Assembly: GCA_001781175.1 (NCBI GenBank)
Contig: MFKY01000034.1
Location: forward strand, 1-34,939
Source of the DNA: Candidatus Kaiserbacteria bacterium RIFCSPHIGHO2_01_FULL_55_37
GTDB taxonomy: Bacteria > Patescibacteriota > Minisyncoccia > Phycocordibacterales > UBA2100
Length of the DNA stretch: 34,939 nt
Direction of reading: 5' to 3'
Both the position numbers and the translations under genes were made by a program. Positions 9,231-19,778 of this stretch are shown piece after piece. The first letter of the stretch is position 1. Every line of letters begins with the position of its first letter. The notes below the pieces were generated by a model, which had not been told where the DNA came from, ran no database searches, and saw only the letters and a program-made list of their open reading frames with translations.

Positions 9231-9260
9231 AAAAACACCTCGCAATCGCGGGGTGTTTTT
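9231..9260 (+). terminator. intrinsic terminator after rpsI
   Basis: AAAAACACCTCGC-AATC-GCGGGGTGTTTTT; about 13-bp stem with T-tract. Confidence 0.9.
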
Positions 9261-9277
9261 GTTATACTCGCCTCGAC

Positions 9278-9820
9278 ATGATGAATGTTCCCGAAGCGGA
9301 AGATTTGGATTTTGAGCCGGAGGACGAGCTTGGCTCGGTCGGCGCGGTGAAAGCGAAGATGCAAAAACTCAAGGATGAGCTCGAGAAGGTGAAGGCGGAG
9401 CGGCAGGAATACCTCGACGGCTGGCAACGATGCAAGGCAGACTCCATAAATGCCCGGAAGGAAGCCCTCCAGATGGGGGAGCGCACCGGAGAGCGCGCAA
9501 AGGAGAGCCTTATAGAAGATATTATTCCCGCACTGGACGGTTTCGATATGGCTGCGGGCTCTTCGGCATGGGAATCAGTGGACGCAGGGTGGCGCAGCGG
9601 CATCGAACAGATACGCAATCAGCTTCTTGACGCGCTTTCGCGTCACGGCGTGGAGAGATTCGGTAAAATCGGCGAACCCGCCGACCACAACGTACACGAG
9701 ACGGTCGAAGAGCGCGACGACGTCGCGGGGGAATCGGGCACTATCGCGCGGATTCTCCGCTACGGTTACAAAACGGGGCACCGAATCATACGGCCGGCAC
9801 AAGTCGTCCTCAAGAAGTAG
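9278..9820 (+). CDS. grpE: co-chaperone GrpE
   Basis: ORF from ATG 9278/9281; coiled coil then IIPALDGFDMA...GVERFGKIGEPADHNVHETVEE...GYKTGHRIIRPAQVVLKK. TATACT at 9263-9268. The track's 9200 start overlaps rpsI. Confidence 0.93.
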   Translation: MMNVPEAEDLDFEPEDELGSVGAVKAKMQKLKDELEKVKAERQEYLDGWQRCKADSINARKEALQMGERTGERAKESLIEDIIPALDGFDMAAGSSAWESVDAGWRSGIEQIRNQLLDALSRHGVERFGKIGEPADHNVHETVEERDDVAGESGTIARILRYGYKTGHRIIRPAQVVLKK

Positions 9821-9830
9821 TTCAGAATAT

Positions 9831-9859
9831 TTGACAAAACTGATTTACAGGTGTATATA
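9831..9859 (+). promoter_or_regulatory. sigma70-type promoter of dnaK
   Basis: TTGACA (9831-9836), 17-nt spacer, TATATA (9854-9859). Confidence 0.8.
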
Positions 9860-9903
9860 AACAATCTCACCTACATCTAATTTATCCATTCAATCATAGA
9901 CAT

Positions 9904-11775
9904 ATGTCAAAAATACTCGGAATAGACCTCGGCACGACCAACTCCGCTATTGCGGTTGTAAAAGGCGGCGAGCCTCAGATAATTGAGAACGCGGAGGGCG
10001 CACGCACGACGCCGTCGGTAGTAGCCGTCGGTAAGACGGGTGAGAGGCTCGTGGGCCTCCTCGCAAAACGTCAGGGCGTTACGAATCCGAAGAACACGAT
10101 ATACCAAATTAAGCGCTTTATCGGCCACAGTTTCGATGAAGCTGCGGTCGCTAAAGACCGCGGCGCGGTATCCTTCGAGACACAGAAGTCAGGGAACGGA
10201 GGCATAGAGGTCAAAATGGCGGACAAGTGGTACCGGCCGGAGGAAATTTCCGCGATGATATTGCAGAAGTTGAAGCAGGACGCGGAAGCTCGCCTCGGCG
10301 AGACTATTACGGAGGCCGTCATCACGGTGCCCGCATATTTTAACGATTCGCAGCGCCAGGCGACCAAAGACGCCGGCAAAATCGCAGGCCTCGACGTGAA
10401 GCGCATCATCAACGAGCCGACGGCGGCGGCGCTCGCGTACGGTTTCAATAAAAAGAAAAATGAAAAGATAGCCGTGTTCGACTTCGGCGGTGGCACGTTC
10501 GACATTTCGGTGCTCGAGGTCGGCGATGACGTGATAGAGGTACGCTCGACCGACGGCGACGCGCACCTCGGCGGCAGGGACATAGACCAAAAGATAATGA
10601 CGTGGATAGCGGACGAATTCAAAAAGGAATCAGGCATCGACGTCCGCAACGACCCCCTCGCGCGTCAGCGCCTCGACGAAGCTGCGGAGAAGGCCAAGAT
10701 TGAACTTTCGACCGCGCTTGAAACGGAGATAAACATCCCCTTCATCACCTCGACCGACGCGGGGCCGCAACACCTTCTTCTCAAAATGACGCGCGGCAAG
10801 CTCGAAGAGCTCACGCGCGAATTCCTCGACCGTGCGATGGAGATAACCAAACGCGCGGTCGCGGCGTCGCCCTTCAAGATAGGGGATATCAACGAGGTCG
10901 TCCTCGTCGGCGGTCAGACCCGCATGCCCGCGATACAGAAGGCCGTGGAAGAATATTTTGGCAAAAAGCCGAACTTGAGCGTAAATCCTGACGAAGTTGT
11001 CGCCATAGGTGCGGCCATTCAGGGCGGTATTTTGCAAGGCGATGTGAAGGACGTGCTTCTCCTCGATGTCATTCCGCTTTCACTCGGAATCGAAACGATG
11101 GGTGGTGTTGCGACCAAGCTCATCGAGCGCAACACGACCATCCCGACCTCACGCTCGCAGACGTTTTCTACCGCAAGCGACAATCAACCGTCAGTGGAAA
11201 TTCACGTCGTGCAGGGCGAACGTCCCATGGCAGGCGACAACAAATCACTCGGCCGCTTCAACCTCGACGGTATCCCTCCGGCTCCGCGCGGCATGCCGCA
11301 AGTCGAAGTGTCTTTTGACATCGACGCCAACGGTATCCTCACGGTAAAAGCGAAGGATAAAACGACCAACAAGGAACAATCCATCCGCATCGAAGGCAGT
11401 TCGGGGCTCTCGGAGGCCGACATCGAAAAGATGCGCAAAGACGCGGAGACAAACGCCGAAGCCGACAAACAAAAAAAGGACGTGGTTGAGGCCCAAAATG
11501 CCGCCGACCAGGTCATCTATGCAGGCGAGAAGGCACTCCGTGAGCACGGCGACAAGGTGAGCGAGGACATCAAGAAGAACGTGCAGGAAAAAATCGATGC
11601 ACTGAAATCCGCTCGCGCGGGCACCGATGCTGCTGCCATCAAAAGTGCATCGGAAGCACTGTCAACAGAGATGAGCAAAATCGGTCAGGCAATGTCCCAA
11701 AATCAACAGACATCGCCGCCTCAAGATCCTCCCAAAGACGAACAAACACCTCCCGAGGAACCGCCCAAATCCTAG
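9904..11775 (+). CDS. dnaK: molecular chaperone DnaK (Hsp70)
   Basis: [71 protein letters not shown]. Confidence 0.98.
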   Translation: MSKILGIDLGTTNSAIAVVKGGEPQIIENAEGARTTPSVVAVGKTGERLVGLLAKRQGVTNPKNTIYQIKRFIGHSFDEAAVAKDRGAVSFETQKSGNGGIEVKMADKWYRPEEISAMILQKLKQDAEARLGETITEAVITVPAYFNDSQRQATKDAGKIAGLDVKRIINEPTAAALAYGFNKKKNEKIAVFDFGGGTFDISVLEVGDDVIEVRSTDGDAHLGGRDIDQKIMTWIADEFKKESGIDVRNDPLARQRLDEAAEKAKIELSTALETEINIPFITSTDAGPQHLLLKMTRGKLEELTREFLDRAMEITKRAVAASPFKIGDINEVVLVGGQTRMPAIQKAVEEYFGKKPNLSVNPDEVVAIGAAIQGGILQGDVKDVLLLDVIPLSLGIETMGGVATKLIERNTTIPTSRSQTFSTASDNQPSVEIHVVQGERPMAGDNKSLGRFNLDGIPPAPRGMPQVEVSFDIDANGILTVKAKDKTTNKEQSIRIEGSSGLSEADIEKMRKDAETNAEADKQKKDVVEAQNAADQVIYAGEKALREHGDKVSEDIKKNVQEKIDALKSARAGTDAAAIKSASEALSTEMSKIGQAMSQNQQTSPPQDPPKDEQTPPEEPPKS

Positions 11776-11803
11776 CTCTTCCAGCCGTAGGTTTAACCTG
11801 CTG

Positions 11804-11996
11804 TAAGAACGTGCAGGAGAAGATTGAAGCCGCCAAGGCGGCTCGCGCCGGTATGGACACGAACGCCATCAAATCCGCATCTGACGCGCTTTCAACCGCG
11901 ATGTCGACGATTGGCGAGTCAATGAGCAAGAACCAGCAGACCCCGCCGCAAGAACCACCCGCTAGTGACCAAAAACCGCCCGAGTCCAATGCGTAA
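11804..11996 (+). pseudogene. duplicated, diverged dnaK 3'-end fragment
   Basis: Encodes KNVQEKIEAAKAARAGMDTNAIKSASDALSTAMSTIGESMSKNQQTPPQEPP..., parallel to the DnaK tail [53 protein letters not shown].... Confidence 0.85.
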
Positions 11997-11998
11997 GA

Positions 11999-12027
11999 TT
12001 GACTTAAATTGGCCAATAAAGTCTAAT
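11999..12027 (+). promoter_or_regulatory. sigma70-type promoter
   Basis: TTGACT, 17-nt spacer, TCTAAT; upstream of the 12060 ORF. Confidence 0.55.
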
Positions 12028-12059
12028 TGCTAGACGTTCCAGCAAACAGGGAGGTTTAG

Positions 12060-12383
12060 ATGACCGCTGCGACGTTTGTTCTGTCGGCCGGTGGGCTGAT
12101 AATAATCGCTCTGCTCAGCATCTGCCTGGCGAGGATTACTGTGAGTTTCTTCCATAGGCCAACGATTGGCCTGGAAGGGCTGGGTATCTTCTGCCTAATC
12201 GCGCTCGTCGCCTTCGGGATTTTCCATGGCAACGAGATGGTTCTTCCAATCAAAAATGTATTGCAGATTGGACAATCATCGGCGAAGGCAATCGTTACCC
12301 TGTGCATCATCTCCGTAAGCGCCTTGGCGTATTATGGCGGCTATCGCTCCTCACCTTTCCGAGGTTTGGAGCCGGTCAAGTGA
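12060..12383 (+). CDS. small hypothetical membrane protein with Shine-Dalgarno
   Basis: 107 aa, three hydrophobic helices; GGGAGG upstream of ATG. Confidence 0.65.
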   Translation: MTAATFVLSAGGLIIIALLSICLARITVSFFHRPTIGLEGLGIFCLIALVAFGIFHGNEMVLPIKNVLQIGQSSAKAIVTLCIISVSALAYYGGYRSSPFRGLEPVK

Positions 12384-12413
12384 TGCTGCAATGACAAGAT
12401 CATCACCGACATC

Positions 12414-12440
12414 AGGGCGGTTCGCGCCGCCCTTTTGCTT
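12414..12440 (+). terminator. intrinsic terminator
   Basis: AGGGCGG-TTCGCG-CCGCCCTTTTGCTT. Confidence 0.7.
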
Positions 12441-12474
12441 TGCAAATTGTTTTCAAGTACTATGAACCCTCCGT

Positions 12475-13551
12475 ATGAAAAATTATTACGATGTTTTAGG
12501 CGTTGCGAAGAGCGCGACGGAAGAGGAAATAAAATCCGCATTCAGAAAGCTGGCGCATAAATTGCATCCTGACAAAAAAGGCGGGGACGAGAAGAAATTT
12601 AAGGAATTGAGCGAGGCGTATTCGGTGCTATCGGACAAAAAGAAGCGTGCGGAGTACGATACCTACGGCAAGACGTTTGCGGGCGGTGCGGGTCCGCAGC
12701 AAGGCGGGTTCGGCGGCTTTGATTTTTCGAATTTCTCCGCCGGAGGCGGACCCTCCTTCGGAGGGCAGCAATTTGAGTTTGACCTCGGCGATATTTTTGG
12801 CGATGTATTCGGCGGCGGGCAGACCCGTACACGGCGGGGCAGGGACATTTCAATAGACATAGAACTTTCCTTCCGCGAGTCCGTATTCGGCGCCGAGCGC
12901 CGCGTACTCCTTTCGAAGACGAGCGTATGCGATACTTGCGCCGGCTCCGGCGCAAAGAAAGGTTCGAAGCTCATCACGTGCTCCAACTGCAACGGCAAGG
13001 GTGAGATACGTGAGTCACGCAATTCATTTTTCGGCACGTTCACTTCGGCGCGTCCGTGCTCACGCTGCCACGGCAAAGGGCAAATCCCGGAAACTCCGTG
13101 CGATGCGTGCCGCGGCGAGGGTGTGCGCAAACGCCAAGAAGAAATACATATCGTCGTGCCTTCGGGGGTGGAAGACGGAGAGATGATACGGATGCCGGGA
13201 CGCGGCGAAGCCGCGACGGGTGCGACCGCGGGCGACCTGTACGTGAAGCTGCACGTAAAGACCGATGCAAAATTCTCGCGCGATGGCAATAATCTTATCA
13301 CCTCACTTCCGATAAAACTCTCGGATGCACTTCTGGGAGGGGAGTATCGTGTATCCACGCTTGATGGCGACGAAACACTCACCGTAGAGCCGGGCATCGC
13401 ACACGGAGAAGTGCTTCGCGTGCGCGGCAAGGGAGTACCGCACGGACGCGCCCGAGGTGACCTGCTCGTACGCGTAGATATCGAGTTCCCAAAGAAGCTT
13501 TCCAAACACGCACGCGAGCTTATCGAGCAATTGCGCAGCGAGGGGCTGTAA
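12475..13551 (+). CDS. dnaJ: molecular chaperone DnaJ
   Basis: J domain with HPDK, G/F-rich linker, four Cys-x-x-Cys-x-Gly-type zinc motifs. Confidence 0.97.
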   Translation: MKNYYDVLGVAKSATEEEIKSAFRKLAHKLHPDKKGGDEKKFKELSEAYSVLSDKKKRAEYDTYGKTFAGGAGPQQGGFGGFDFSNFSAGGGPSFGGQQFEFDLGDIFGDVFGGGQTRTRRGRDISIDIELSFRESVFGAERRVLLSKTSVCDTCAGSGAKKGSKLITCSNCNGKGEIRESRNSFFGTFTSARPCSRCHGKGQIPETPCDACRGEGVRKRQEEIHIVVPSGVEDGEMIRMPGRGEAATGATAGDLYVKLHVKTDAKFSRDGNNLITSLPIKLSDALLGGEYRVSTLDGDETLTVEPGIAHGEVLRVRGKGVPHGRARGDLLVRVDIEFPKKLSKHARELIEQLRSEGL

Positions 13552-13596
13552 ACAACCCGCACCTGAAAGTCGGCAACCTGCAGGTATAATGGACGG

Positions 13597-14088
13597 ATGA
13601 ACGTCGCGTCAATTTCTTCCGTGTTTGCCAACTGGCCGACAGATTGGATTATTCTGGGTGTTGTAGCCGCTGTTATCGCTGCGGAATGTCTGCGGGCGGG
13701 TACTAATCGCGCTGCGTCTCTTGGTCTTGCGCTGCCTTTGGCGCTTCTGCTATCCAGCGCTCTCCCGTCTGCGGCTCTCCTTGGCGGCGTTCTCAAGCAG
13801 GCACAAGCCCCGGCCGGTCAAGCGATTATTTTTTTGGTGCTGGTCATCTTCTCTTATTTCCTGGCGAATCGCATACTTAGCTTCTTCAGTGATTCATCGG
13901 GAAAGCCCGTGCAAGCACTCATCGCGGGTATCGCAACGGCAGTGCTCCTTGTCGTCTTTTGGTTTCAGGTGCCCGCCTTGGACTCTCTTTGGCATTTCGG
14001 ACAGCAGGTGACAGCCGTATTCGGCGAATCTTACCGCTTCTGGTGGCTCGCAGGCTCATACATAGCCCTCGCGGTCGTCCGCAGTTAG
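13597..14088 (+). CDS. hypothetical multi-TM membrane protein
   Basis: 163-aa hydrophobic ORF; TATAAT 6 nt upstream of ATG. Confidence 0.65.
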   Translation: MNVASISSVFANWPTDWIILGVVAAVIAAECLRAGTNRAASLGLALPLALLLSSALPSAALLGGVLKQAQAPAGQAIIFLVLVIFSYFLANRILSFFSDSSGKPVQALIAGIATAVLLVVFWFQVPALDSLWHFGQQVTAVFGESYRFWWLAGSYIALAVVRS

Positions 14089-14107
14089 TGGTGCTATAAT
14101 CGGCAAT

Positions 14108-14500
14108 ATGATTGTTCACTTTGGCGAGCATATAACTATTGACGGCTACGACGGCGATTCCAAGCGCTTGGATAACAAGGAGCTTGTAGCGGAGTCCCTC
14201 GACCAACTTGCTGCTATTTTGAAAATGCACCCGCTTGGAAAAGTCCATATCGTGTCTGCACCCGACAATCACATCAAGGACCCCGGCGGGTGGAGCGCGT
14301 TTATGATAATCGCCGAGAGTCACATCGCTATCCATACCTTCCCGCGGCGCCGTTTTCTTTCAGCCGACGTCTACACCTGCCAGAACGGGGTTGACCCCGA
14401 TTTCGTCGTAGAGTTTTTCAGAAAGAAGTTCAAACTAGGGGACGTCGAGAAGCACTTCATTAAACGCGGCACCAAGTATCCCGCGCATAACCTCGTGTAG
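14108..14500 (+). CDS. speD: S-adenosylmethionine decarboxylase-family proenzyme (SpeD-like)
   Basis: AESHIAIHTFPRRRFLSADVYTC around the pyruvoyl-forming Ser; GKVHIVSAPDNHIKDPGGWSAFMII. Confidence 0.85.
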   Translation: MIVHFGEHITIDGYDGDSKRLDNKELVAESLDQLAAILKMHPLGKVHIVSAPDNHIKDPGGWSAFMIIAESHIAIHTFPRRRFLSADVYTCQNGVDPDFVVEFFRKKFKLGDVEKHFIKRGTKYPAHNLV

Positions 14501-14507
14501 TTTTCGT

Positions 14508-14726
14508 ATGGATAAGACAACGAGAAACATCTTCACCGTTCTGTCTATCCTGGTTGTCGTTTCGATATTCCTCACGTATGACCGCGCCATCATCCGCAAG
14601 GATTACACAGCGTTTCCGCCCGAGCCTGAAGAAGAAGCGGCTTCTCTGGAAGAAGGCGCCCCCCTAGAGACGCCATCCGGTGTCGAACCGGTTCCCTCAG
14701 AGGAAAGTACGGACACCTCACTCTGA
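14508..14726 (+). CDS. small single-TM hypothetical protein
   Basis: 72 aa, N-terminal TM helix, acidic tail; between speD and hss. Confidence 0.5.
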   Translation: MDKTTRNIFTVLSILVVVSIFLTYDRAIIRKDYTAFPPEPEEEAASLEEGAPLETPSGVEPVPSEESTDTSL

Positions 14727-14728
14727 AC

Positions 14729-16153
14729 ATGAGACCCGACTCCGAGGTGCTCGTTACGTTCCCCGGCCGGATTCTTATTGTCGGTTTCGGCAGCATAGGT
14801 ACCGCGATACTCCCGCTCATCCTTCGGCATATTGGCATTCCGCGGGAACGCATCAGCATCATCACGGCCGATGAGCATGGGTCTGAAATCGCAAAGAAAG
14901 AGGACATCAGTTTTTGCATAGAACCGCTGACCAAGACCGGTTATAAGGACACCATAGACAAGTACCTCGGTCCGGGAGATTTCCTGCTGAATTTGTCGGT
15001 TTATGTCTCGTCGGTCAGCATCGTCGAGCACTGTCAGAAGAGAGGCATTCTCTATCTCGACACGGTGGTTGACGGATGGGAAGAGGAGTTTTCAAACCCT
15101 GACTGGACGCTTTCAGAGAAATCCAACTACGGGTTCAGAGAGCGGTTGCTCGCACTAAAAAAGTCTAGCACCTCCGACGTAACGTCCGTATCGGCCCATG
15201 GAGCAAACCCCGGCATCGTGTCCCATTTCGTCAAACAAGCACTCCTCAACATCGCACACGATACCGGATTCCCGACACCTGTTCCGCAATCAAGGGAGGA
15301 GTGGGCAGGCCTGATGCAAAATCTCGGCGTGAAAGTCGTCCATGTCGCTGAGTACGATTCCCAAGTCTCTCGCGAGCCGAAGAAAGTCGGAAGATTCGAG
15401 AACACCTGGTCCATCGACGGCTTCTACACTGAGGGAATATGCCAGCCCTGCGAGCTAGGATGGGGCACCCACGAAAAGCACTGGCCGAGCGACGCACACA
15501 AGCACGGCTACGGCTGCGGGGCGGCGATTTATCTCGACCGCCCGAGTGCCGCGACGCTCGTCCGGACGTGGACGCCCGAGCACGGTACCTTTTTCGGCCG
15601 CATTATAACGCACAGCGAATCCATTTCGATTGCCGATTACTTCACGCGCCGTGAAGGGGAGAAGCTTGTCTACCGGCCGACCGTCCACTACGCCTACCGC
15701 CTTTGCGATGCGGCCATTCTTTCCGCGGAGGAGTGCATGGGTAATCACTTCGAACTTCAGAAGGAGCAGAAAATTCTGTTGGACGACATCGAAAGCGGCA
15801 TGGACGAGCTCGGCGTCCTTGTCATGGGGCACAAAAAAGGCGCGTATTGGTACGGCTCTCAACTCACTATCGAGAGAACGCGCGAGCTCGCCCCATACCA
15901 GAATGCGACAGGTATGCAGGTCGCCGTCGGTGCGCTCGGAGGGGTGATATGGGCTATGGAGAACCCGCACGCGGGTATCGTCGAAGCCGACGACTTGAAT
16001 TTCAAGCGCATCATGGAGATAGTCGAGCCGTACATGGGGAAAATGGTCGGAAAATACACCGATTGGACGCCGCTCAAGCCGGACGCCGGCACATTCACGC
16101 GCGATGTAGACACGGAGGACCCGTGGCAATTCAAAAATTTTCGCATCAGCTGA
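14729..16153 (+). CDS. hss: homospermidine synthase-like protein
   Basis: GRILIVGFGSIGTAILPLILRHIGI Rossmann start; GDFLLNLSVYVSSVSIVEHCQKRGILYLDTVVDGWEEE; AHGANPGIVSHFVKQAL. Confidence 0.85.
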   Translation: MRPDSEVLVTFPGRILIVGFGSIGTAILPLILRHIGIPRERISIITADEHGSEIAKKEDISFCIEPLTKTGYKDTIDKYLGPGDFLLNLSVYVSSVSIVEHCQKRGILYLDTVVDGWEEEFSNPDWTLSEKSNYGFRERLLALKKSSTSDVTSVSAHGANPGIVSHFVKQALLNIAHDTGFPTPVPQSREEWAGLMQNLGVKVVHVAEYDSQVSREPKKVGRFENTWSIDGFYTEGICQPCELGWGTHEKHWPSDAHKHGYGCGAAIYLDRPSAATLVRTWTPEHGTFFGRIITHSESISIADYFTRREGEKLVYRPTVHYAYRLCDAAILSAEECMGNHFELQKEQKILLDDIESGMDELGVLVMGHKKGAYWYGSQLTIERTRELAPYQNATGMQVAVGALGGVIWAMENPHAGIVEADDLNFKRIMEIVEPYMGKMVGKYTDWTPLKPDAGTFTRDVDTEDPWQFKNFRIS

Positions 16154-16162
16154 GTAGCCTGT

Positions 16163-17086
16163 TTAGAGATACAGCATAGCGACTCCCGCAATCATGACCG
16201 CGACGGTAAGAGCGCGCTGCGCGATATGTTTTGCCGACCAGGTGATGCCGTGCACGACGTGCGGCGCCGTCAGCGTGGCGATGAGTGCGTACATGAATAC
16301 GAATGCGGGGTGAAATGAATTGACCACGTACACGAGCGCCACCGGCGCCAGCAGAAAGGCGTAATTGAGTATCAGATCCGAGGCGACCATCAAGACTTCT
16401 GCGAGCAGAATAAAGCTCAGGATGTGCGCCGTCTGAAATCTGCTCTTGAAAACGCTCCTGAAGCTGTTGCGGTACATCGGCACTGCGGCGAAGAGCAGAA
16501 GCCCGAATATAGCGATTCCGATGTACTCCCAAAATTGTGTCGTCCAGTAGCCGATGTCGAGTGCCGCCCACTTGAACACGACGCCGCTAACAGCGAGCGG
16601 CAGAGACGCTCCGAGTATCAGCAGCAAACTCCGGCCCTTAATCCGTATATTCTTCCAGGATTGTATCTCCAGTGAAAAGATGACCGTGCCCGCGATGACG
16701 ATAAGCGACCCCGTCAGCTGGCGTAAGGAAAGGGTCTCGCCGAGTACAAGGTAGCCGAGTACGAATGCGAACACGGGCACGACCTGCAGAATGGGAATAC
16801 TCAGAAGCACGTCTTCCGTATCTATGGCGTAGAGATAAAAGAGAAGTGCAATGACGGTCAGACATCCGTTGACGATGAGCACACCGCCCTGAAAGGAAGT
16901 GACGGCAAAAACACCCTGACCGAAGAGGAGAGAGACGGGAATCACGACCGATGCAAAAAGCGATGAGAAAATCACGATCGCCCCGATGCCGCCGTGTTTG
17001 GCATACGAAGCGAGCATGTGTTTGTCTATATAATTTCCCAGCGCCGCAAGGGCGGGCGCGAGCAGTGCTACCGGAAGCCACAGCAT
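16163..17086 (-). CDS. EamA/DMT-family transporter
   Basis: About ten hydrophobic helices, two-repeat organisation (LVLGETLSLRQLTGSLIVIAGTVIFS). Start set at MLWLPVALLAPALAALGNYIDK. Confidence 0.75.
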   Translation of the reverse strand: MLWLPVALLAPALAALGNYIDKHMLASYAKHGGIGAIVIFSSLFASVVIPVSLLFGQGVFAVTSFQGGVLIVNGCLTVIALLFYLYAIDTEDVLLSIPILQVVPVFAFVLGYLVLGETLSLRQLTGSLIVIAGTVIFSLEIQSWKNIRIKGRSLLLILGASLPLAVSGVVFKWAALDIGYWTTQFWEYIGIAIFGLLLFAAVPMYRNSFRSVFKSRFQTAHILSFILLAEVLMVASDLILNYAFLLAPVALVYVVNSFHPAFVFMYALIATLTAPHVVHGITWSAKHIAQRALTVAVMIAGVAMLYL

Positions 17087-17175
17087 ATGTATCTTGCATA
17101 GTAGCACCGCGGACACCACTGAGTTATGCAGGCCTCTTGCCATAGGCACTAATAAAAGTTGTTATACTGAACCGG

Positions 17176-18807
17176 ATGGAATCTTTGTTGTGCCCATGGG
17201 AGAGTCCCGCTTATTTCGTACTCTCCTCCAACGTGCCGCCGCTGCTCTACTATTCCCACTTCGTCGCGGTCGCAGCGGCGCTCATCGTAGGGGTCTACGT
17301 ATTCTTCAAAAACCGCGACTCGCTGACTTCCCGGCTTCTTCTTGTGATGTTCGGCCTGTTCTCCTTTTGGGCGATAGCGGACGTGCTTATTTGGGCGACC
17401 AACAGGTCCGATATCGTACTGTTCTGGTGGTCGCTGCAGGTTCTCGCCGAACCGCTCATGTACGCCCTTGCGTTCTACCTTTTTTATGCGTTTTCGCGCG
17501 GCGGGTTCCCCGCAACCAGAGTTACCGTCGCGATAGCAACACTACTGCTCCCGCTTATCATTTTCGCGCCGACCTACTACAGTCTCGAGGGTATCTACCT
17601 CGCGGATTGTGATGCCGAGGAGGGACCTCTCGCGCTGTATTACACGTATTTCCTCGAGATACTGTTCTCGCTTGGAATTATTGCCTACGCTTTCCTGAGT
17701 TTCTTCAAGACCAAAGACCCGCTGGAGCGCGCCAAAATAGTATATTTCGTCCTCGGACTCCTCGCATTTCTGCTCGCCTTTACCTCGGGAAATATCGTCG
17801 GCAGCATCACGGGGGACTGGGACATCGCCCAGTATGGACTGTTCGGTATGCCTATATTCGTCGGGCTCTTGGCGTATCTCATCGTTCATTACCGCTTATT
17901 CAACGTAAAAGTTTTGGGCGCGCAAGCCCTCGTCCTTACGCTGTGGATGCTCATCGGCTCACTGCTTCTCGTCGTTAAGAGCGATCTCTCCCGTATCATA
18001 TCGTTCGCGACACTCATTTTGGTCGTTTGGTTCGGCATATTGCTCGTCCGGAGCGTGAAGAGGGAAGTCGCACAACGCGAACTGATACAGAAACAGGAGC
18101 AGGAGCTGGAGGTGGTAAATAAGCAGCAGGAAAATCTTCTCCACTTCATCAGCCACGAAATCAAGGGCTACCTGACGAAGAGTGAGGCGGGATTCGCGGC
18201 TATCGCGGAAGGGGATTACGGTGCTATACCCGAGAAACTGAAGACCATGTCGAAAGCTGCGCTCGCCGATGTACGCAAAGGCGTTGATACGGTTATGGAT
18301 ATTCTTTCTGCATCGGACCTGAAAAAAGGAACTGTATCTTTCAAGAGGGATGTGTTCGACTTCCGCGTGGCGGTCAAGGCTATTGTTGCAGAACAGCAAG
18401 TCGCCGCGCAGGCGAAGGGTCTTCAGCTTGACGTGCAGATGACCGACGGGAAGTACCGGATGCAGGGCGACGAGGAAAAAATCCGCGAGCATGTCATCCG
18501 CAACCTCATCGACAACGCTATCCGGTACACGCCGTCCGGCACTATCCACATCGAGCTCTCCGACGGTGACGCGAAGATCCACTTCTCGGTGAAAGACAGC
18601 GGGGTCGGCATCACGCCCGAGGACATGAGCAACCTTTTCACCGAAGGCGGCCACGGCAAAGATTCCATCAAGATTAATGTGCACTCCACGGGTTACGGTC
18701 TTTTCATCGCAAAAGAGGTCGTCGAGGCATCAGGCGGCAAGATATGGGCCGAATCGCAAGGCGCGGGCAAAGGCTCCCGCTTTATCGTGGAACTCCCAGC
18801 CGCATAA
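17176..18807 (+). CDS. membrane sensor histidine kinase
   Basis: N-terminal multi-TM region; LLHFISHEIKGYLTK H-box-like; HATPase N box VIRNLIDNAIRYTPSG, VKDSGVGITPEDMSNLF, STGYGLFIAKEVVEASGGKIWAES. Confidence 0.9.
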   Translation: MESLLCPWESPAYFVLSSNVPPLLYYSHFVAVAAALIVGVYVFFKNRDSLTSRLLLVMFGLFSFWAIADVLIWATNRSDIVLFWWSLQVLAEPLMYALAFYLFYAFSRGGFPATRVTVAIATLLLPLIIFAPTYYSLEGIYLADCDAEEGPLALYYTYFLEILFSLGIIAYAFLSFFKTKDPLERAKIVYFVLGLLAFLLAFTSGNIVGSITGDWDIAQYGLFGMPIFVGLLAYLIVHYRLFNVKVLGAQALVLTLWMLIGSLLLVVKSDLSRIISFATLILVVWFGILLVRSVKREVAQRELIQKQEQELEVVNKQQENLLHFISHEIKGYLTKSEAGFAAIAEGDYGAIPEKLKTMSKAALADVRKGVDTVMDILSASDLKKGTVSFKRDVFDFRVAVKAIVAEQQVAAQAKGLQLDVQMTDGKYRMQGDEEKIREHVIRNLIDNAIRYTPSGTIHIELSDGDAKIHFSVKDSGVGITPEDMSNLFTEGGHGKDSIKINVHSTGYGLFIAKEVVEASGGKIWAESQGAGKGSRFIVELPAA

Positions 18808-18840
18808 GAGCCGACCAGTTTTTTCTGGTATTATAGGCCG

Positions 18841-19776
18841 ATGCAGCGGCTTTTTACGGGACTCCAGCCTTCCGGCACACTTCACATCGGGAATTATCTC
18901 GGTGCACTGAAGCAGACCGTGGAATTGCTCAAAGATGCCGATGGATTGGTTATGATTGCCGACTACCACGCTCTCACGACCCTGAAAGATCCTGAAGGCC
19001 TTAGAACGAACATCGCCAACGTCGTGCGCGATTATGTCGCTGTCGGAGTGGACCCAAAGAAGACGATTATCTTCCAGCAGTCGTCGGTACTCCAGCACAC
19101 CGAGCTCGCGTGGATATTCGATTGCCTCGTCACCGTGCCCTTCCTTATGCAAGCACACGCGTACAAAGACAAGGTAGCAAAAGGCCTCGATGCCAATGCG
19201 GGACTCTTCACGTATCCGATGCTCATGGCCGCGGATATTTTGCTCTATGATACCGATGTGGTACCCGTCGGCGCGGACCAGAAGCAGCACGTGGAATACA
19301 CGCGCGAGGCGGCGACGAAGTTCAACCTCGCTTTCGGCGAGACTTTCAAGGCGCCCCAAGAAAAGATACTCGACGCGGTCGCTGTAGTACCGGGCACCGA
19401 CGGCAAGAAAATGAGCAAGAGCTACGGCAACACCATTCCGCTCTTCGGCAGCAAAGACGAGATACAAAAGGCGGTGATGAGCATTGTCACCGACTCAAGC
19501 GGCGAGAGTCCCGAGAATGTCTACAACATCCACCGCCTTTTCCGGAGCGGCGACAGTCTCGTAAACCTGTACAAAGAGAACAGAGGTAAATACAAGGCGC
19601 TCAAGGACGCACTCGTCGAGGATATCGAAACGGTGATAGGGCCGATGCGGGAAAGGCGTGCGAGCATCACCGACGCGGATGTGAAGGCGATACTGAAAGA
19701 CGGCGGCGATAGAGCGCGCGAGCAGGCGGAAAAGAAAATGATAGACGTCCGGCGGAAAGTCGGCGTAACGATTTAA
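18841..19776 (+). CDS. trpS: tryptophanyl-tRNA synthetase
   Basis: FTGLQPSGTLHIGNYLGAL (HIGH-like) and KMSKSYGNTIPL (KMSKS). Confidence 0.97.
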   Translation: MQRLFTGLQPSGTLHIGNYLGALKQTVELLKDADGLVMIADYHALTTLKDPEGLRTNIANVVRDYVAVGVDPKKTIIFQQSSVLQHTELAWIFDCLVTVPFLMQAHAYKDKVAKGLDANAGLFTYPMLMAADILLYDTDVVPVGADQKQHVEYTREAATKFNLAFGETFKAPQEKILDAVAVVPGTDGKKMSKSYGNTIPLFGSKDEIQKAVMSIVTDSSGESPENVYNIHRLFRSGDSLVNLYKENRGKYKALKDALVEDIETVIGPMRERRASITDADVKAILKDGGDRAREQAEKKMIDVRRKVGVTI

Positions 19777-19778
19777 TA

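Noticed and set aside
17176-18807. Two-component pair around the histidine kinase
   Set aside because: No response regulator gene is adjacent on either side; only an orphan kinase can be claimed.
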